Assembly (NCBI RefSeq): GCF_001625565.1
Contig: NZ_AUXS01000044.1
Location: forward strand, 81,109-145,108
From: Pseudoalteromonas luteoviolacea NCIMB 1944
GTDB taxonomy: Bacteria > Pseudomonadota > Gammaproteobacteria > Enterobacterales > Alteromonadaceae
Length of the DNA stretch: 64,000 nucleotides
Reading direction: 5' to 3'
Positions within the stretch are counted from its first letter, which is position 1; each line of letters opens with the position of its first letter. This document shows positions 8,002 through 16,962 of this stretch, piece after piece. The notes beneath the pieces were generated by a model that made no database searches, was not told the origin of the DNA, and worked only from the letters and a program-made list of their open reading frames with translations. Both the position numbers and the translations under genes were made by a program.

Positions 8002-8421
8002 ATGACTACCTCTAACATTGTTTTAAAACAGCAAGCGCCGACGGTCGAAGAATTCGCAGCGATCAGGGTATTGATTGGTTGGTCTAATCCGCAGTTGAGC
8101 ACCCTAGCAAACAGTATGCAAGCGTCATTATTTTGGGTTTCTGCGTATCGTGACGACAAACTAATTGGCACGGGCCGCGTTATCGGTGATGGCTCCATGT
8201 ACTTCTACATTCAAGACATCATTGTTCACCCCGAACATCAAAACATTGGGCTAGGGTCTCAAATCATGGGGCTAATCGGTGCTTATCTGGATGAAAACTG
8301 CCAATCTGGTGCAACGATTGGTTTGCTGGCAGCCCAAGGTAAGGAGACATTTTACGAAAAGTTTGGCTTTACCTCTCGCGATGGCACAAAACTCGGATTA
8401 GGTATGTGTAAGTTTGTATGA
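8002..8421 (+). CDS. GNAT-family N-acetyltransferase
   Basis: 139 residues preceded by a strong AAAGGAG site. The central DIIVHPEHQNIGLGSQIMG is the acetyl-CoA-binding motif A (V-x-P-x-x-Q-x-x-G-x-G/S), and EKFGFTSRDG near the C-terminus is the usual final strand. GNAT enzymes move an acetyl group from acetyl-CoA to an amine; the substrate cannot be told from sequence. It is monocistronic and convergent with the flavoprotein gene downstream. Confidence 0.88.
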   Translation: MTTSNIVLKQQAPTVEEFAAIRVLIGWSNPQLSTLANSMQASLFWVSAYRDDKLIGTGRVIGDGSMYFYIQDIIVHPEHQNIGLGSQIMGLIGAYLDENCQSGATIGLLAAQGKETFYEKFGFTSRDGTKLGLGMCKFV

Positions 8422-8530
8422 CATGGACCTGTCAATTTCAGGAGACAATCACAAGTTGAGTGACGTAGCTGTACAATTTAAAAAAGAGCATTGGGGCTGA
8501 ACAACAGCCTCCAAAATGAAAAAGCGTTAG

Positions 8531-9589
8531 CTATTTCATAAACTCTTTATAAGTTTTGCCAATAAACAAATCTTTTTGCTTTAAATTGACTAGGTGCTTA
8601 CATGTTGAAGTAAATACCGGCAACTGGACTACCCCCGTTTTTTGTCCAGTCGGAACTAGGGCCATAAAAGCATTGCGTTTGTATGCTTTGTTCGGTTGCC
8701 TTTGGCGCTTGTTCGCTATGACCTTTGCCAAATATTTGCCTTGCTCTACGGCAAGGTAACCAAGCTTTGCTTCTCCGACCTCGGCAATATCACCGAGTGC
8801 ATAAAAATTGTCTTGTCCAACTACTTCTAATCGCTCGTTGACAACAACAAGCCCTTTATCATTAAGCAGATGCTTAAAATGCGGCTGTAAAAATGCGTTG
8901 TTTGGTTTAGTACCCGTGGCCATGTAAACGACATCCGGGGTTATTTCATGTCCACTGTGCTCATCTTTATAGCTATTCCCGCTTTGTTGATAGTTACTCT
9001 CCAATTTTATGTGCACACCTAACTTGGCCAATTGCTGGTGGGCTTTACGTTGTGCTTTTTCACTAAAGCCATCGAGTACAGCATGACCTTTGTGCACCAA
9101 TGTCACATTGACGCCTTCAATCGCATATGCAATTTCACCAGCAAGTTCGACTCCGACCACACCGCCACCCATGATTAAAACCTCTGATGCACTTTTGAGC
9201 TTGTCATAATGGCGCTTTAGTTCATCTTCTCTATCGCGTAAGGTAGACGCATCTATGGATTTTGCCAGAGGCAGTGTTGGATATCTGGAGCCTGTTGCAA
9301 TCACTACTTGTTCGAAATTAATGATCTCGCCGTTTTCAAGTAAAGCGCTATTATCGCGCAGCACTTGTACTGTGCTTTGCACAAAACCTCCCGCTAAAAT
9401 ATCCCGATAATATCTGCGTGCTAACCCCTTCGTTTTATTTGGATCAACCACATCTCTTAACACAGCATAGGTCACCTCAAAGTAATCTTTTCTATCGATT
9501 AATGTTGTTTTGATCCCACTTTTTTGTAACTTTTGCGCTGTCGTGACGCCACCAAAGCCTCCGCCTATGATCAACACTTGGGTTTTCAT
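8531..9589 (-). CDS. FAD-dependent NADH dehydrogenase/AIF-type oxidoreductase
   Basis: 352 residues from the ATG at 9589, with GGAGAGAG upstream; an in-frame GTG at 9604 is less likely. It is a two-dinucleotide-binding-domain flavoprotein: the N-terminal VLIIGGGFGGVTTAQ binds FAD, a second Rossmann motif LIMGGGVVGVELAGEIA (~145) binds NAD(P)H, and YALGDIAEVG near residue 270 is the FAD-contacting GD motif. There is no membrane segment or cysteine pair, so it resembles AIF/FSP1-like or type II NADH dehydrogenases. It is divergent from a LysR regulator across an inverted repeat and is probably that regulator's target (inference). Confidence 0.85.
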   Translation of the reverse strand: MKTQVLIIGGGFGGVTTAQKLQKSGIKTTLIDRKDYFEVTYAVLRDVVDPNKTKGLARRYYRDILAGGFVQSTVQVLRDNSALLENGEIINFEQVVIATGSRYPTLPLAKSIDASTLRDREDELKRHYDKLKSASEVLIMGGGVVGVELAGEIAYAIEGVNVTLVHKGHAVLDGFSEKAQRKAHQQLAKLGVHIKLESNYQQSGNSYKDEHSGHEITPDVVYMATGTKPNNAFLQPHFKHLLNDKGLVVVNERLEVVGQDNFYALGDIAEVGEAKLGYLAVEQGKYLAKVIANKRQRQPNKAYKRNAFMALVPTGQKTGVVQLPVFTSTCKHLVNLKQKDLFIGKTYKEFMK

Positions 9590-9630
9590 ATTCACTCTCT
9601 CCACTCACTTGACGATCGACAGCATATACC

Positions 9631-9686
9631 GTTGCAAATTTGTTTTTAATGCGTAATTAAAATACCCTTATGTGCATATTTGCAAC
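9631..9686. promoter_or_regulatory. Inverted repeat between the flavoprotein and its LysR regulator
   Basis: GTTGCAAAT (9631-9639) and ATTTGCAAC (9678-9686) are perfect inverted copies 47 bp apart, on either side of the divergent intergenic region. They are a candidate pair of operator half-sites for the LysR protein starting at 9699. Confidence 0.45.
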
Positions 9687-9698
9687 GCAATACTGATT

Positions 9699-10571
9699 AT
9701 GGATAAATGGACCGAATTTAAAACAGCGTATCGATTAGCAAAATTGAGAACGCTCAGTGCCACGGCTGAAGATCTAGGCATACATCGCTCGACGGTGATG
9801 CGCCACATTGACGCCTTAGAAACGCACATTGGCGTAAAGTTATTCCAACGTAATGACAAAGGCTATATTCCCACCGAGGCGGGGTTGGAGGTAATGCGTT
9901 TAGGAGAAATCACCGATGTGCAGTTTAAGCAATTTGTTGATAAAACAACCAACTCAAGTGCACTGATGGAAGGCGTCCTTAAGATCACCTGTGTCAGTGA
10001 ACTGTCTGTTTTACTTTTTCCTGTGATCCGACAATTCCAAGCTCGATATCCGAATGTGCGCTTTGAGATCCTCGGTGATATTCGCAAATATGACCTAGAG
10101 TACGGGGAAGCGGATCTGGCGATCCGAATGGGAGAAAAACCACAAACCCTCGACAATATTGTCATTCCATTTCAGCAGATTGACGTAATTCTGTGTGCAC
10201 ACCAAACGTATATCGAAAAACATGGTCTACCAACGCTTGATAATGTATCCCAGCATCAGTTTCTAGCCAACTCAGAACGCATCGCGCACTTGCCATGGAA
10301 TGAGTGGATCCATACCCACATTCCAACCAGTAATATTGTCACCACCAGCAACTCGTATCAAGTACTGGACCATGCACTCCAGGCAGGGTGCGGGATCTCC
10401 ATCGCAACCAAACAAGCCGTGCAAAATAACAATCTACTCCATGAACTCGCAATCGGCGAAAGCTGGCAAGTTAACAGCTGGGTATTAGTTCACCGTGACA
10501 TTATTCATATACCTAAAGTACGAAAGTTTATAGATATGTTGAAGTGCGCTTCCCCCTTCGCTGAAGCCTAA
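9699..10571 (+). CDS. LysR-family transcriptional regulator
   Basis: 290 residues from MDKWTEF; an upstream ATG at 9672 would add nine residues. An N-terminal winged helix-turn-helix (LSATAEDLGIHRSTVMRHIDALE, given here as a region about 20-42) is followed by a periplasmic-binding-protein-like effector domain with LAIRMGEKP and a TKQAV segment. It is divergent from the FAD oxidoreductase and probably controls it. The effector is unknown. Confidence 0.88.
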   Translation: MDKWTEFKTAYRLAKLRTLSATAEDLGIHRSTVMRHIDALETHIGVKLFQRNDKGYIPTEAGLEVMRLGEITDVQFKQFVDKTTNSSALMEGVLKITCVSELSVLLFPVIRQFQARYPNVRFEILGDIRKYDLEYGEADLAIRMGEKPQTLDNIVIPFQQIDVILCAHQTYIEKHGLPTLDNVSQHQFLANSERIAHLPWNEWIHTHIPTSNIVTTSNSYQVLDHALQAGCGISIATKQAVQNNNLLHELAIGESWQVNSWVLVHRDIIHIPKVRKFIDMLKCASPFAEA

Positions 10572-10623
10572 GTTACAGCGACAGGTTGAAGAGACTCTCA
10601 AAGGCAATTAACCGCGGGAATTG

Positions 10624-10983
10624 TTATTCGTCACCTGCTTCTATTTCTTGTAAGAAACCTGTGAGCACAAGTCTGCTGTGAGCCAGCTGAGCGGCTTTTT
10701 CATCCACTTCTCGCAACTGGGTGTTTAGGAGTACTCTCAACTCATCACAAGGCTCAATAATAGGCCGCTCCCCGCGCACACACGGCAAAAATACTTGAAT
10801 GGTGCTCAAGGTCATGCCTGCAGAACTCAATAACTTAACTCTCTCTAATATTTGCACTTCTCGTTGATCAAAATCACGGTATCCAGAAGCGGACCGCCGT
10901 GGCTTTAAAAGCCCTTGCTCTTCATAGTAGCGCAGCATTCGTATGCTCACGCCGGTTAGTTTGGATAATTCACCAATTTTCAT
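10624..10983 (-). CDS. MerR-family transcriptional regulator
   Basis: 119 residues. The N-terminal MKIGELSKLTGVSIRMLRYY is the classical MerR winged helix-turn-helix, followed by EEQGLLKPRR and a long dimerisation helix. It lacks the cysteine set of metal sensors; only two cysteines (PCVRG, PCDE) lie near residue 66-78, so the ligand is open. It is divergent from an aminotransferase-like gene and reads across a dyad placed inside a promoter with an over-long spacer, which is the MerR mode of control. Confidence 0.88.
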   Translation of the reverse strand: MKIGELSKLTGVSIRMLRYYEEQGLLKPRRSASGYRDFDQREVQILERVKLLSSAGMTLSTIQVFLPCVRGERPIIEPCDELRVLLNTQLREVDEKAAQLAHSRLVLTGFLQEIEAGDE

Positions 10984-10992
10984 ATCGGGCTC

Positions 10993-11024
10993 TTGACTCT
11001 AACAGCACTGTGAGGGTTTATATT
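10993..11024 (+). promoter_or_regulatory. MerR-type promoter with internal dyad
   Basis: A -35-like TTGACT (10993-10998) and a -10-like TATATT (11019-11024) are separated by 20 bp (19 if TTATAT is used), longer than the usual 17. The spacer holds the imperfect dyad CTCTAACAG-CA-CTGTGAGGG (10997-11016), 7 of 9 pairs matching. Over-long spacers with a central dyad are typical of promoters twisted into activity by MerR proteins. Confidence 0.6.
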
Positions 11025-11060
11025 ATTGCCTTCCAAAAGCAAATTCAACGGAAGTAAAGT

Positions 11061-11876
11061 ATGAAAAATCAAGATGTTGTACAACAAGTTTTTATCAACG
11101 GCCGACGTCAGCCCAACTCAGAAACTAACCCATTAGCATTTGCAGGCTTTGCACACTTCAGTGCCATGCAAGTACGAAATGGCAAGGTTAAAGGGGTGGA
11201 TTTACACTTAGAACGATTGCGCCTAGCTTCACGGACTATTTTTGGTAAATCATTGAATGACGCACAACTTCTATCTTACATTCGTGAAGCAATTACAAAT
11301 TCCTCAGATGATTGTTCGCTGACCGTGACTCTTTACTCTACCCACGGTGAATTTACTACTCGTAGTATGAATACTTATCCCAGTGTACTGGTCAGCACCA
11401 GTGCGCCATCAAATGGGCCTCAAGGCCCTTTAAGGCTCACAACTATCCCGCACGAACGACATTTACCAGAAATAAAACATGTGGGGGAAATTGGCAAAAC
11501 TTACTACCTGCATAAAGCTAAATCGCTCGGATTTGATGATGCTTTGTTTATTGATAAGCAAGGTCGCATAAGCGAGGGGACAATTTGGAATGTTGCTTTT
11601 TGGGATGGCAATCACGTTATTTGGCCAAGCGCCGCAATGTTAAAAGGTACTATGATGAGTATGTTACAACGTCAATTGACCAAGCTAAATATGCCACAAC
11701 GCACCACGCAATTAACACTCGATGAGCTCAGTTCATTCACAGGGGCGGTTGTTATGAATTCATGGACACCCGCAGTGAGTGTAAAGGGCATTGACAGTGA
11801 ATCGTTTGAGCAATCGGATACACTCAAGAATCTGCTACACCGTGCCTATGAAGCTGAAACGGCAAAAGATGTTTAA
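11061..11876 (+). CDS. Aminotransferase class IV (fold-type IV PLP enzyme)
   Basis: 271 residues. The segment EIGKTYYLHKAKSLGFDDAL carries the likely PLP-binding lysine (~148), and DKQGRISEGTIWNVAF matches the class-IV signature (G-x-x-x-E-G-T-x-x-N). The family includes branched-chain and D-amino-acid aminotransferases and aminodeoxychorismate lyase; the substrate is not clear. It is alone in its transcription unit, divergent from a MerR regulator that probably controls it. Confidence 0.82.
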   Translation: MKNQDVVQQVFINGRRQPNSETNPLAFAGFAHFSAMQVRNGKVKGVDLHLERLRLASRTIFGKSLNDAQLLSYIREAITNSSDDCSLTVTLYSTHGEFTTRSMNTYPSVLVSTSAPSNGPQGPLRLTTIPHERHLPEIKHVGEIGKTYYLHKAKSLGFDDALFIDKQGRISEGTIWNVAFWDGNHVIWPSAAMLKGTMMSMLQRQLTKLNMPQRTTQLTLDELSSFTGAVVMNSWTPAVSVKGIDSESFEQSDTLKNLLHRAYEAETAKDV

Positions 11877-11938
11877 ATATTTATGAGGTTAATGCGGTAC
11901 TACTATGTACCGTTTTGCATCACCTAGTACCTGAGCAG

Positions 11939-12343
11939 TTAGTCTGTCACTTTTTGCCACACTTCTCGATACGCTTGTTCATTCAACAATATCATTTGAT
12001 TTTGGGTCAACTTGTCGACCTTCATTTTCCAAGTATGTACATTATTTGGTGAATAGGTGGGCGCCTCTATCACTGTTAACTGAGTTTTGTATATGTGCCA
12101 ACTACCTGTTGTTTTGTGAAAGTGCGCTTCGCCAAATCCGTTTGCAAAAAAATTGCCTTCCTCAACATCGCATTCAACCTTTCCTGACTCTTTAAACAGA
12201 CATGATTTTCTATCATGGTGATTTGTACCACGATCAGAATAATACCAAGTGCCTACCAACCGCTGGGCAAGACTCAACTGCGTATAGTTCGTGTGAACAC
12301 ACCCAGATAAAACAACCACCACAATTATAGGAAGAGACTTCAT
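11939..12343 (-). CDS. Small lipoprotein of unknown function
   Basis: 134 residues from the ATG at 12343, preceded by AAGGAG. MKSLPIIVVVVLSGC is a lipoprotein signal peptide with a lipobox ending in Cys15. The mature part contains GTWYYSD and GSWHIYK repeats, suggestive of a small lipocalin-like or beta-barrel fold. I do not recognise a named family. Confidence 0.7.
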   Translation of the reverse strand: MKSLPIIVVVVLSGCVHTNYTQLSLAQRLVGTWYYSDRGTNHHDRKSCLFKESGKVECDVEEGNFFANGFGEAHFHKTTGSWHIYKTQLTVIEAPTYSPNNVHTWKMKVDKLTQNQMILLNEQAYREVWQKVTD

Positions 12344-12889
12344 TTCAACTCCTTGGCTTTGCAAACCCGGTTACCTTCTTTTCTCCGTTACCTGATTTAA
12401 TTTACCCTTAGAGGCTAGACAATACACATTATATCGATGAACTTTTAGACTTTCCGGTTGGCACTTTTTCTATGCCACATACTTGTTTGGTTCAGCTTCG
12501 ATTTATTTTTGTACTCAAAATAGTGCAATACGAAAACTCTTTTACAAAGAGTAACAAGCTTGCACAGCCATTTGCACCCTAAGTCAAGATTGCAACAGCA
12601 GCTATAGATATACTTTTCCCTGTTGAGTAAGCGCATATACACACCTTCGACTTTAAGTAGATATGTCTAATGCAGTTATTTAACATGTTGATTTCCCTGT
12701 CTTAAAAAGACTTTTGGCGCGCCTCTGGCGCGCTTTTTTTTTGCTCCACACATAACTCTTCCCCTTGTCATCACACGCTCTTTAACAAACGCGTCCGTTT
12801 TTCCTTTATCGAACATACACTCAAGTGGCACTTATACATTTTTCTACTATATTTCTGACTAATAGTAACGATTATCAACTAGGTGGACT
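12344..12889. other. Gene-free region carrying an isolated terminator
   Basis: No convincing gene; a minus-strand frame at 12445-12642 has no ribosome-binding site or family resemblance. The region contains the strong terminator at 12717-12742, which has no gene immediately before it, so a short RNA may end there. The 150 bp before the chemoreceptor gene show no structure I recognise. Confidence 0.5.
12717..12742 (+). terminator. Strong Rho-independent terminator without adjacent gene
   Basis: GCGCGCC-TCT-GGCGCGC (7 GC pairs, 3-nt loop) is followed by nine T. The nearest plus-strand gene ends 840 bp upstream, which suggests a separate short transcript or a long 3' extension. Confidence 0.8.
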
Positions 12890-15685
12890 ATGTTATTTTC
12901 ATCAAGGACAGAGCGTCAAAAATTACAATCTTTAGAAGCCAAACTTAACGTCTTTTTTGAAAAACAATCTGTATTAGAACTCAATGACGAGGGGAAAATT
13001 ACGCAAGTCAGTGCGCATTTTTTGGCAGAACTTGGCTGTAAACAAGCCGATTTAATCGGTCAACATTACAGCCGACTTATAAAGACAAAGCTTGATTTAG
13101 ATAACCACATAGCTCAGCCAGACCAAGAGCTTCAAGTCCGATATCAACACAATTCCGTATTTTGGTTTCGCGCATCTATGCACAGCACATTTGATCAGCA
13201 AACTCACAGTAAACTCACGCTATTACTGCTGCACAATGTGACTGACTATAAACGTGCTAACACTGAACATTTAGGCCAAATTGAGGCCATCGGTAAATCA
13301 CAGGCAGTCATCGAGTTTAATATGGACGGTACAATCGTTCATGCCAATGACAACTTCCTACAAGCAATGGGATACACACTGTCAGAAGTAGTCGGCCAAC
13401 ACCACAGCATGTTTGCAGAGCCTGAATACGCCAAAAGTGAAGAGTATCAGTTATTTTGGCAAGCGCTGAATCAGGGCCAATTTAGTACGGGAGAATATAA
13501 AAGACTCGCCAAAGGCGGAAGGGAGGTTTGGATCCATGCATCCTACAATCCCATTTTTGATGTAAATGGTCGCCCGTACAAAGTAGTAAAGTACGCTTCA
13601 GATATAACACAAACTAAATTGCAAGCGGCGGATTATCAAGGTCAACTTGAAGCCATCAGAAAGTCCCAAGCTGTTATCGAATTCAATATGGATGGCACTA
13701 TCATCTATGCCAATGAAAACTTTTTATCGGCCATGGGATATACGCTAGATGAAATAAAAGGTCGACATCACAGTATGTTTGCTGATCCAGAGTATGCTGC
13801 AAGTGCCGAATATGCGAATTTTTGGGCTGAATTAAACGCCGGGCAATACTCCGCAGGGGAATACTTGCGCAAAGCTAAGCACGGCAAAGAAATTTGGATT
13901 CAGGCATCTTATAACCCCATACTCGATTTAAACGGCCGACCATTTAAAGTAGTTAAATACGCGACAGATATCACGGAGCAAAAGCTTCAGGCCGCCAACT
14001 ATGAAGGACAGTTACAAGCCATAGGCAAATCACAGGCAGTGATCGAATTTAACATGGACGGCACCATCATCAATGCCAACGAAAATTTCTTAAAAACGAC
14101 TGGCTACACATTGGATGAAATTCAAGGCCGACACCATAGCATGTTTGCTGATCCAGATTACGCCAACAGTCAGGCATATAAACAGTTTTGGCAACAACTC
14201 AACCAAGGAAAATTTGACTCAGGTGAGTACCAAAGAGTTGGTAAAAATGGCAAAAAAATCTGGATACAGGCGACTTACAACCCCATATTTGATTCCAATG
14301 GCAAGCCCTTCAAAGTTGTTAAGTTTGCGACGGATATCACAGTTCAAAAGTTACAAAGCGCCGACTTTGCCGGGCAACTGGCGGCTATTCACAAGTCACA
14401 AGCCGTGATTGAATTCAATTTAGATGGCACTATCCTTGATGCCAACGAGAATTTTCTTGCTACGACTGGGTATACCTTGGCTGAGATAAAGGGTAAGCAT
14501 CACAAAATTTTTGCCGAGGCCGAGTATGCACGCAGTCAAGAGTATCAAGATTTTTGGCAGCGCCTACGCCTTGGACAATTTGATAGTGGCGAGTACAAGC
14601 GTATTGATAAACATGGCCAGGCAATTTGGATCCAAGCATCCTATAACCCCATTTTTGATGCCGAAGGCAACCCCTTTAAGGTGGTGAAGTACGCGACGGA
14701 TATCACAGCTAGAAAGCGCGCGATTTCGAGTATCAAACACGCCATCATGGCACTTGCTGAGGGTGAGTTAATGCATACCATAGACGATGATTTAGGCACT
14801 GAGTTTAATATCTTAAAAGACGCTATGAACGCCCTCATGAATAATTTAAATAGCATGGTGCAAGAAATCACAGAAGCATCAAACAGCGTGTACCAAGGCG
14901 CACAGAGTATTGCCAATAGTAATGAAGAATTAAACAAACGCACTGAAAATCAAGGCGCAAGCATCGAAGAAACAGCTTCCACCATGGAAGAGCTAACCGT
15001 GACCGTACAGCAAAATGCCAAAAGCGCCAAAGATGTGTCTGATCACGCAGATGAAGTAATGGTCAAAGCCCAGCAGGGCGGTAGTACCGTTTCAGATGCA
15101 GTTGCCGCGATGAATGAAATTGAAGCGTGCAGTAAAAGCATCTCAGATATCATCGGGGTTATTGATGAGATAGCTTTTCAAACCAACCTATTAGCACTCA
15201 ATGCCTCTGTCGAAGCGGCCAGAGCAGGAGAAGCAGGTAGAGGGTTTGCGGTGGTCGCCAGTGAAGTCCGTAATCTCGCACAGCGCAGCGCATCCGCAGC
15301 TAAGGAAATTAAAGGCCTAATACAAGATAGCTCTCAAGCTGTATCTAAAGGTAGCCAGCTGGTATCGGCATCAGGGGATACTTTTGAGCAACTGATCCAA
15401 GTGGTTAAAGAGGTAAATGTGATGATCACTGAAATAACCGAGGCCAGTCAAGAGCAATCAGAGGGCGTCGCTGCAGTGTCATCTACGATTGCGCAAATGG
15501 ATAACGAAACGCAGAAAAATATGCATTTAGTCGAACAATCCACGCATTCAAGCCAAGTTATGAGGCAGCAAGCTCAAAACTTGTTACAACAAGTCGCTAG
15601 CTTTAAAACACAGGCGACGACTCAGCAGGAACTGCTACCCGCGCCAGAGGCTGTAGGAATGTTGCGGCTTGGTGTAGGGAATTGA
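12890..15685 (+). CDS. Soluble methyl-accepting chemotaxis protein with four tandem near-identical PAS units
   Basis: 931 residues with no membrane segment. A divergent PAS-like domain (~15-120) is followed by four near-identical PAS+PAC units of 122 residues (nucleotide period 366 bp, with AVIEFNMDGT or AVIEFNLDGT at about 13305, 13671, 14037 and 14403). A short HAMP-like linker (~615-665) leads to the MCP signalling hairpin, whose tip DEIAFQTNLLALNASVEAAR is near residue 765. The architecture resembles cytoplasmic PAS receptors such as BdlA and Aer2, which sense redox, haem or oxygen and couple to CheA. The repeats have diverged at synonymous and some coding positions, so they look like a real internal amplification. 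Ligand is unknown. Confidence 0.92.
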   Translation: MLFSSRTERQKLQSLEAKLNVFFEKQSVLELNDEGKITQVSAHFLAELGCKQADLIGQHYSRLIKTKLDLDNHIAQPDQELQVRYQHNSVFWFRASMHSTFDQQTHSKLTLLLLHNVTDYKRANTEHLGQIEAIGKSQAVIEFNMDGTIVHANDNFLQAMGYTLSEVVGQHHSMFAEPEYAKSEEYQLFWQALNQGQFSTGEYKRLAKGGREVWIHASYNPIFDVNGRPYKVVKYASDITQTKLQAADYQGQLEAIRKSQAVIEFNMDGTIIYANENFLSAMGYTLDEIKGRHHSMFADPEYAASAEYANFWAELNAGQYSAGEYLRKAKHGKEIWIQASYNPILDLNGRPFKVVKYATDITEQKLQAANYEGQLQAIGKSQAVIEFNMDGTIINANENFLKTTGYTLDEIQGRHHSMFADPDYANSQAYKQFWQQLNQGKFDSGEYQRVGKNGKKIWIQATYNPIFDSNGKPFKVVKFATDITVQKLQSADFAGQLAAIHKSQAVIEFNLDGTILDANENFLATTGYTLAEIKGKHHKIFAEAEYARSQEYQDFWQRLRLGQFDSGEYKRIDKHGQAIWIQASYNPIFDAEGNPFKVVKYATDITARKRAISSIKHAIMALAEGELMHTIDDDLGTEFNILKDAMNALMNNLNSMVQEITEASNSVYQGAQSIANSNEELNKRTENQGASIEETASTMEELTVTVQQNAKSAKDVSDHADEVMVKAQQGGSTVSDAVAAMNEIEACSKSISDIIGVIDEIAFQTNLLALNASVEAARAGEAGRGFAVVASEVRNLAQRSASAAKEIKGLIQDSSQAVSKGSQLVSASGDTFEQLIQVVKEVNVMITEITEASQEQSEGVAAVSSTIAQMDNETQKNMHLVEQSTHSSQVMRQQAQNLLQQVASFKTQATTQQELLPAPEAVGMLRLGVGN

Positions 15686-15695
15686 AACACGAATG

Positions 15696-15760
15696 AAAAC
15701 CACAACAGCTTGTTAGGTAATAATGTATTTTTAAATCAATACTTAACAAGCGGTGGTTTT
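15696..15760 (+). terminator. Long hairpin terminator after the chemoreceptor
   Basis: AAAACCAC (15696-15703) pairs with GTGGTTTT (15753-15760), and GCTTGTTAGGTA (15708-15719) pairs with TACTTAACAAGC (15740-15751, one G-U). A 4-nt bulge lies on one side and the structure ends in T-rich sequence. It lies 10 bp after the stop. The remaining ~200 bp to 15978 hold nothing recognisable. Confidence 0.6.
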
Positions 15761-15978
15761 AAATAAAACACTCACGCCCATTTCAGTTAAAAGCCACACT
15801 GGAGCATTGGGCTACCACCTATGAAAATCACAAGTAACAGCGATGGTTAATTAATATCTGAAAAACCACTTTGAATAAGTTAAAACCGCTTAACTTCTAT
15901 GGCAATAGATTATTTCTTAAGATTTATCCCCACAAAAGGAGGTTGCTCACTCTATTACACCCGTAGAATTGATAAAAG

Positions 15979-16863
15979 CTAATTCACCAATTCAGATTCA
16001 AAGTAACTGGCGATAAAGTCGACAAACGCTCTAATTCTATAAGGTAAATAGTCAGAATTTTTATACACTGCGTACATTGGTAGAGAACCTTTTTGGTGGT
16101 CTGCGAACAGTTCTGTCAACTGATTCATTTTGAAGGACTCTTGAACCATCCATTTCGGCATAGCGGCTATACCACATCCCAATATCGCCATTTTCACTAA
16201 CATTTCTGGACTATCGCTAGTAAACAACTCTCGTACCATGAATTTCTTTTTATTTATTTGCCAAACATTTGAGGTTGTACTTAAAGAGTAAGTTAGACAA
16301 GTGTGCTTTGATAACTCTTCGGGAACAACTGGAGTACCATTATTTTTTAGATAATCAGGTGATGCAAAATAGCAAACGTCGTGATCCAGCAGCTTTTTGG
16401 CTTTTAACCCAGAATCCTTGAGGTAAGAGGCTCGAATAGCGATATCAATATCGTCACGATATAAGTCTGCATGCTTGTCGTCGACTGAAATATCTATTTT
16501 CACTTCAGGGTTTGCTATCAAGAATTTTCGTATAGGAACCGCTAGTCGCTGAGTAGCAAATGCTGACGGGGCTGATATCTTAAGTGTACCTACAGCAAGG
16601 CTTAGCTGTTTGTTAATCAATTGCTCAGTCAGGGTCATTTTCTCAACAAGTTCGTGGCAAAAACCAAGGTATTGTTTACCAGCACTTGTTAAACTAATCT
16701 TACGTGAGTTCCTATGAAATAGAGTAAAGCCTAAATCCCCTTCCAACCAAGCTATCTTTTTACTCACGGCTCCTTGTGTCGTATTGAGTTCGATTGCTGT
16801 AGCCGTAAAACTCTCTAACCGAGCAACATGCCGAAACACTTTTATACACTCTAACTTGTCCAT
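15979..16863 (-). CDS. LysR-family transcriptional regulator
   Basis: 294 residues from MDKLECIKVFRHVARLESF, the usual LysR opening; three consecutive ATG codons (16869, 16866, 16863) make the exact start uncertain. The N-terminal helix-turn-helix contains TATAIELNTTQGAVSKKIAWLE, given here as a region at ~20-41. The effector-binding domain follows with DIAIRASYL. It resembles the CrgA/AaeR-like subgroup. It is divergent from a DoxX-like membrane protein, its probable target. Confidence 0.87.
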   Translation of the reverse strand: MDKLECIKVFRHVARLESFTATAIELNTTQGAVSKKIAWLEGDLGFTLFHRNSRKISLTSAGKQYLGFCHELVEKMTLTEQLINKQLSLAVGTLKISAPSAFATQRLAVPIRKFLIANPEVKIDISVDDKHADLYRDDIDIAIRASYLKDSGLKAKKLLDHDVCYFASPDYLKNNGTPVVPEELSKHTCLTYSLSTTSNVWQINKKKFMVRELFTSDSPEMLVKMAILGCGIAAMPKWMVQESFKMNQLTELFADHQKGSLPMYAVYKNSDYLPYRIRAFVDFIASYFESELVN

Positions 16864-16962
16864 CATCATTCCAAATTGGAATACCAGATATCGTAAAAAT
16901 AGCATTTATCCGACTATTAAGGAATGCTTAAATGCCATTGAAAAATTTATTGGGAGTTTTAC

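Noticed and set aside
12445..12642. Minus-strand frame of 65 codons
   Set aside because: No ribosome-binding site, no recognisable features, and skewed composition.
15708..15751. attC-like GCTTGTTAGGT far from the integron
   Set aside because: It pairs as one arm of a long terminator hairpin after the chemoreceptor and lacks the other attC elements.
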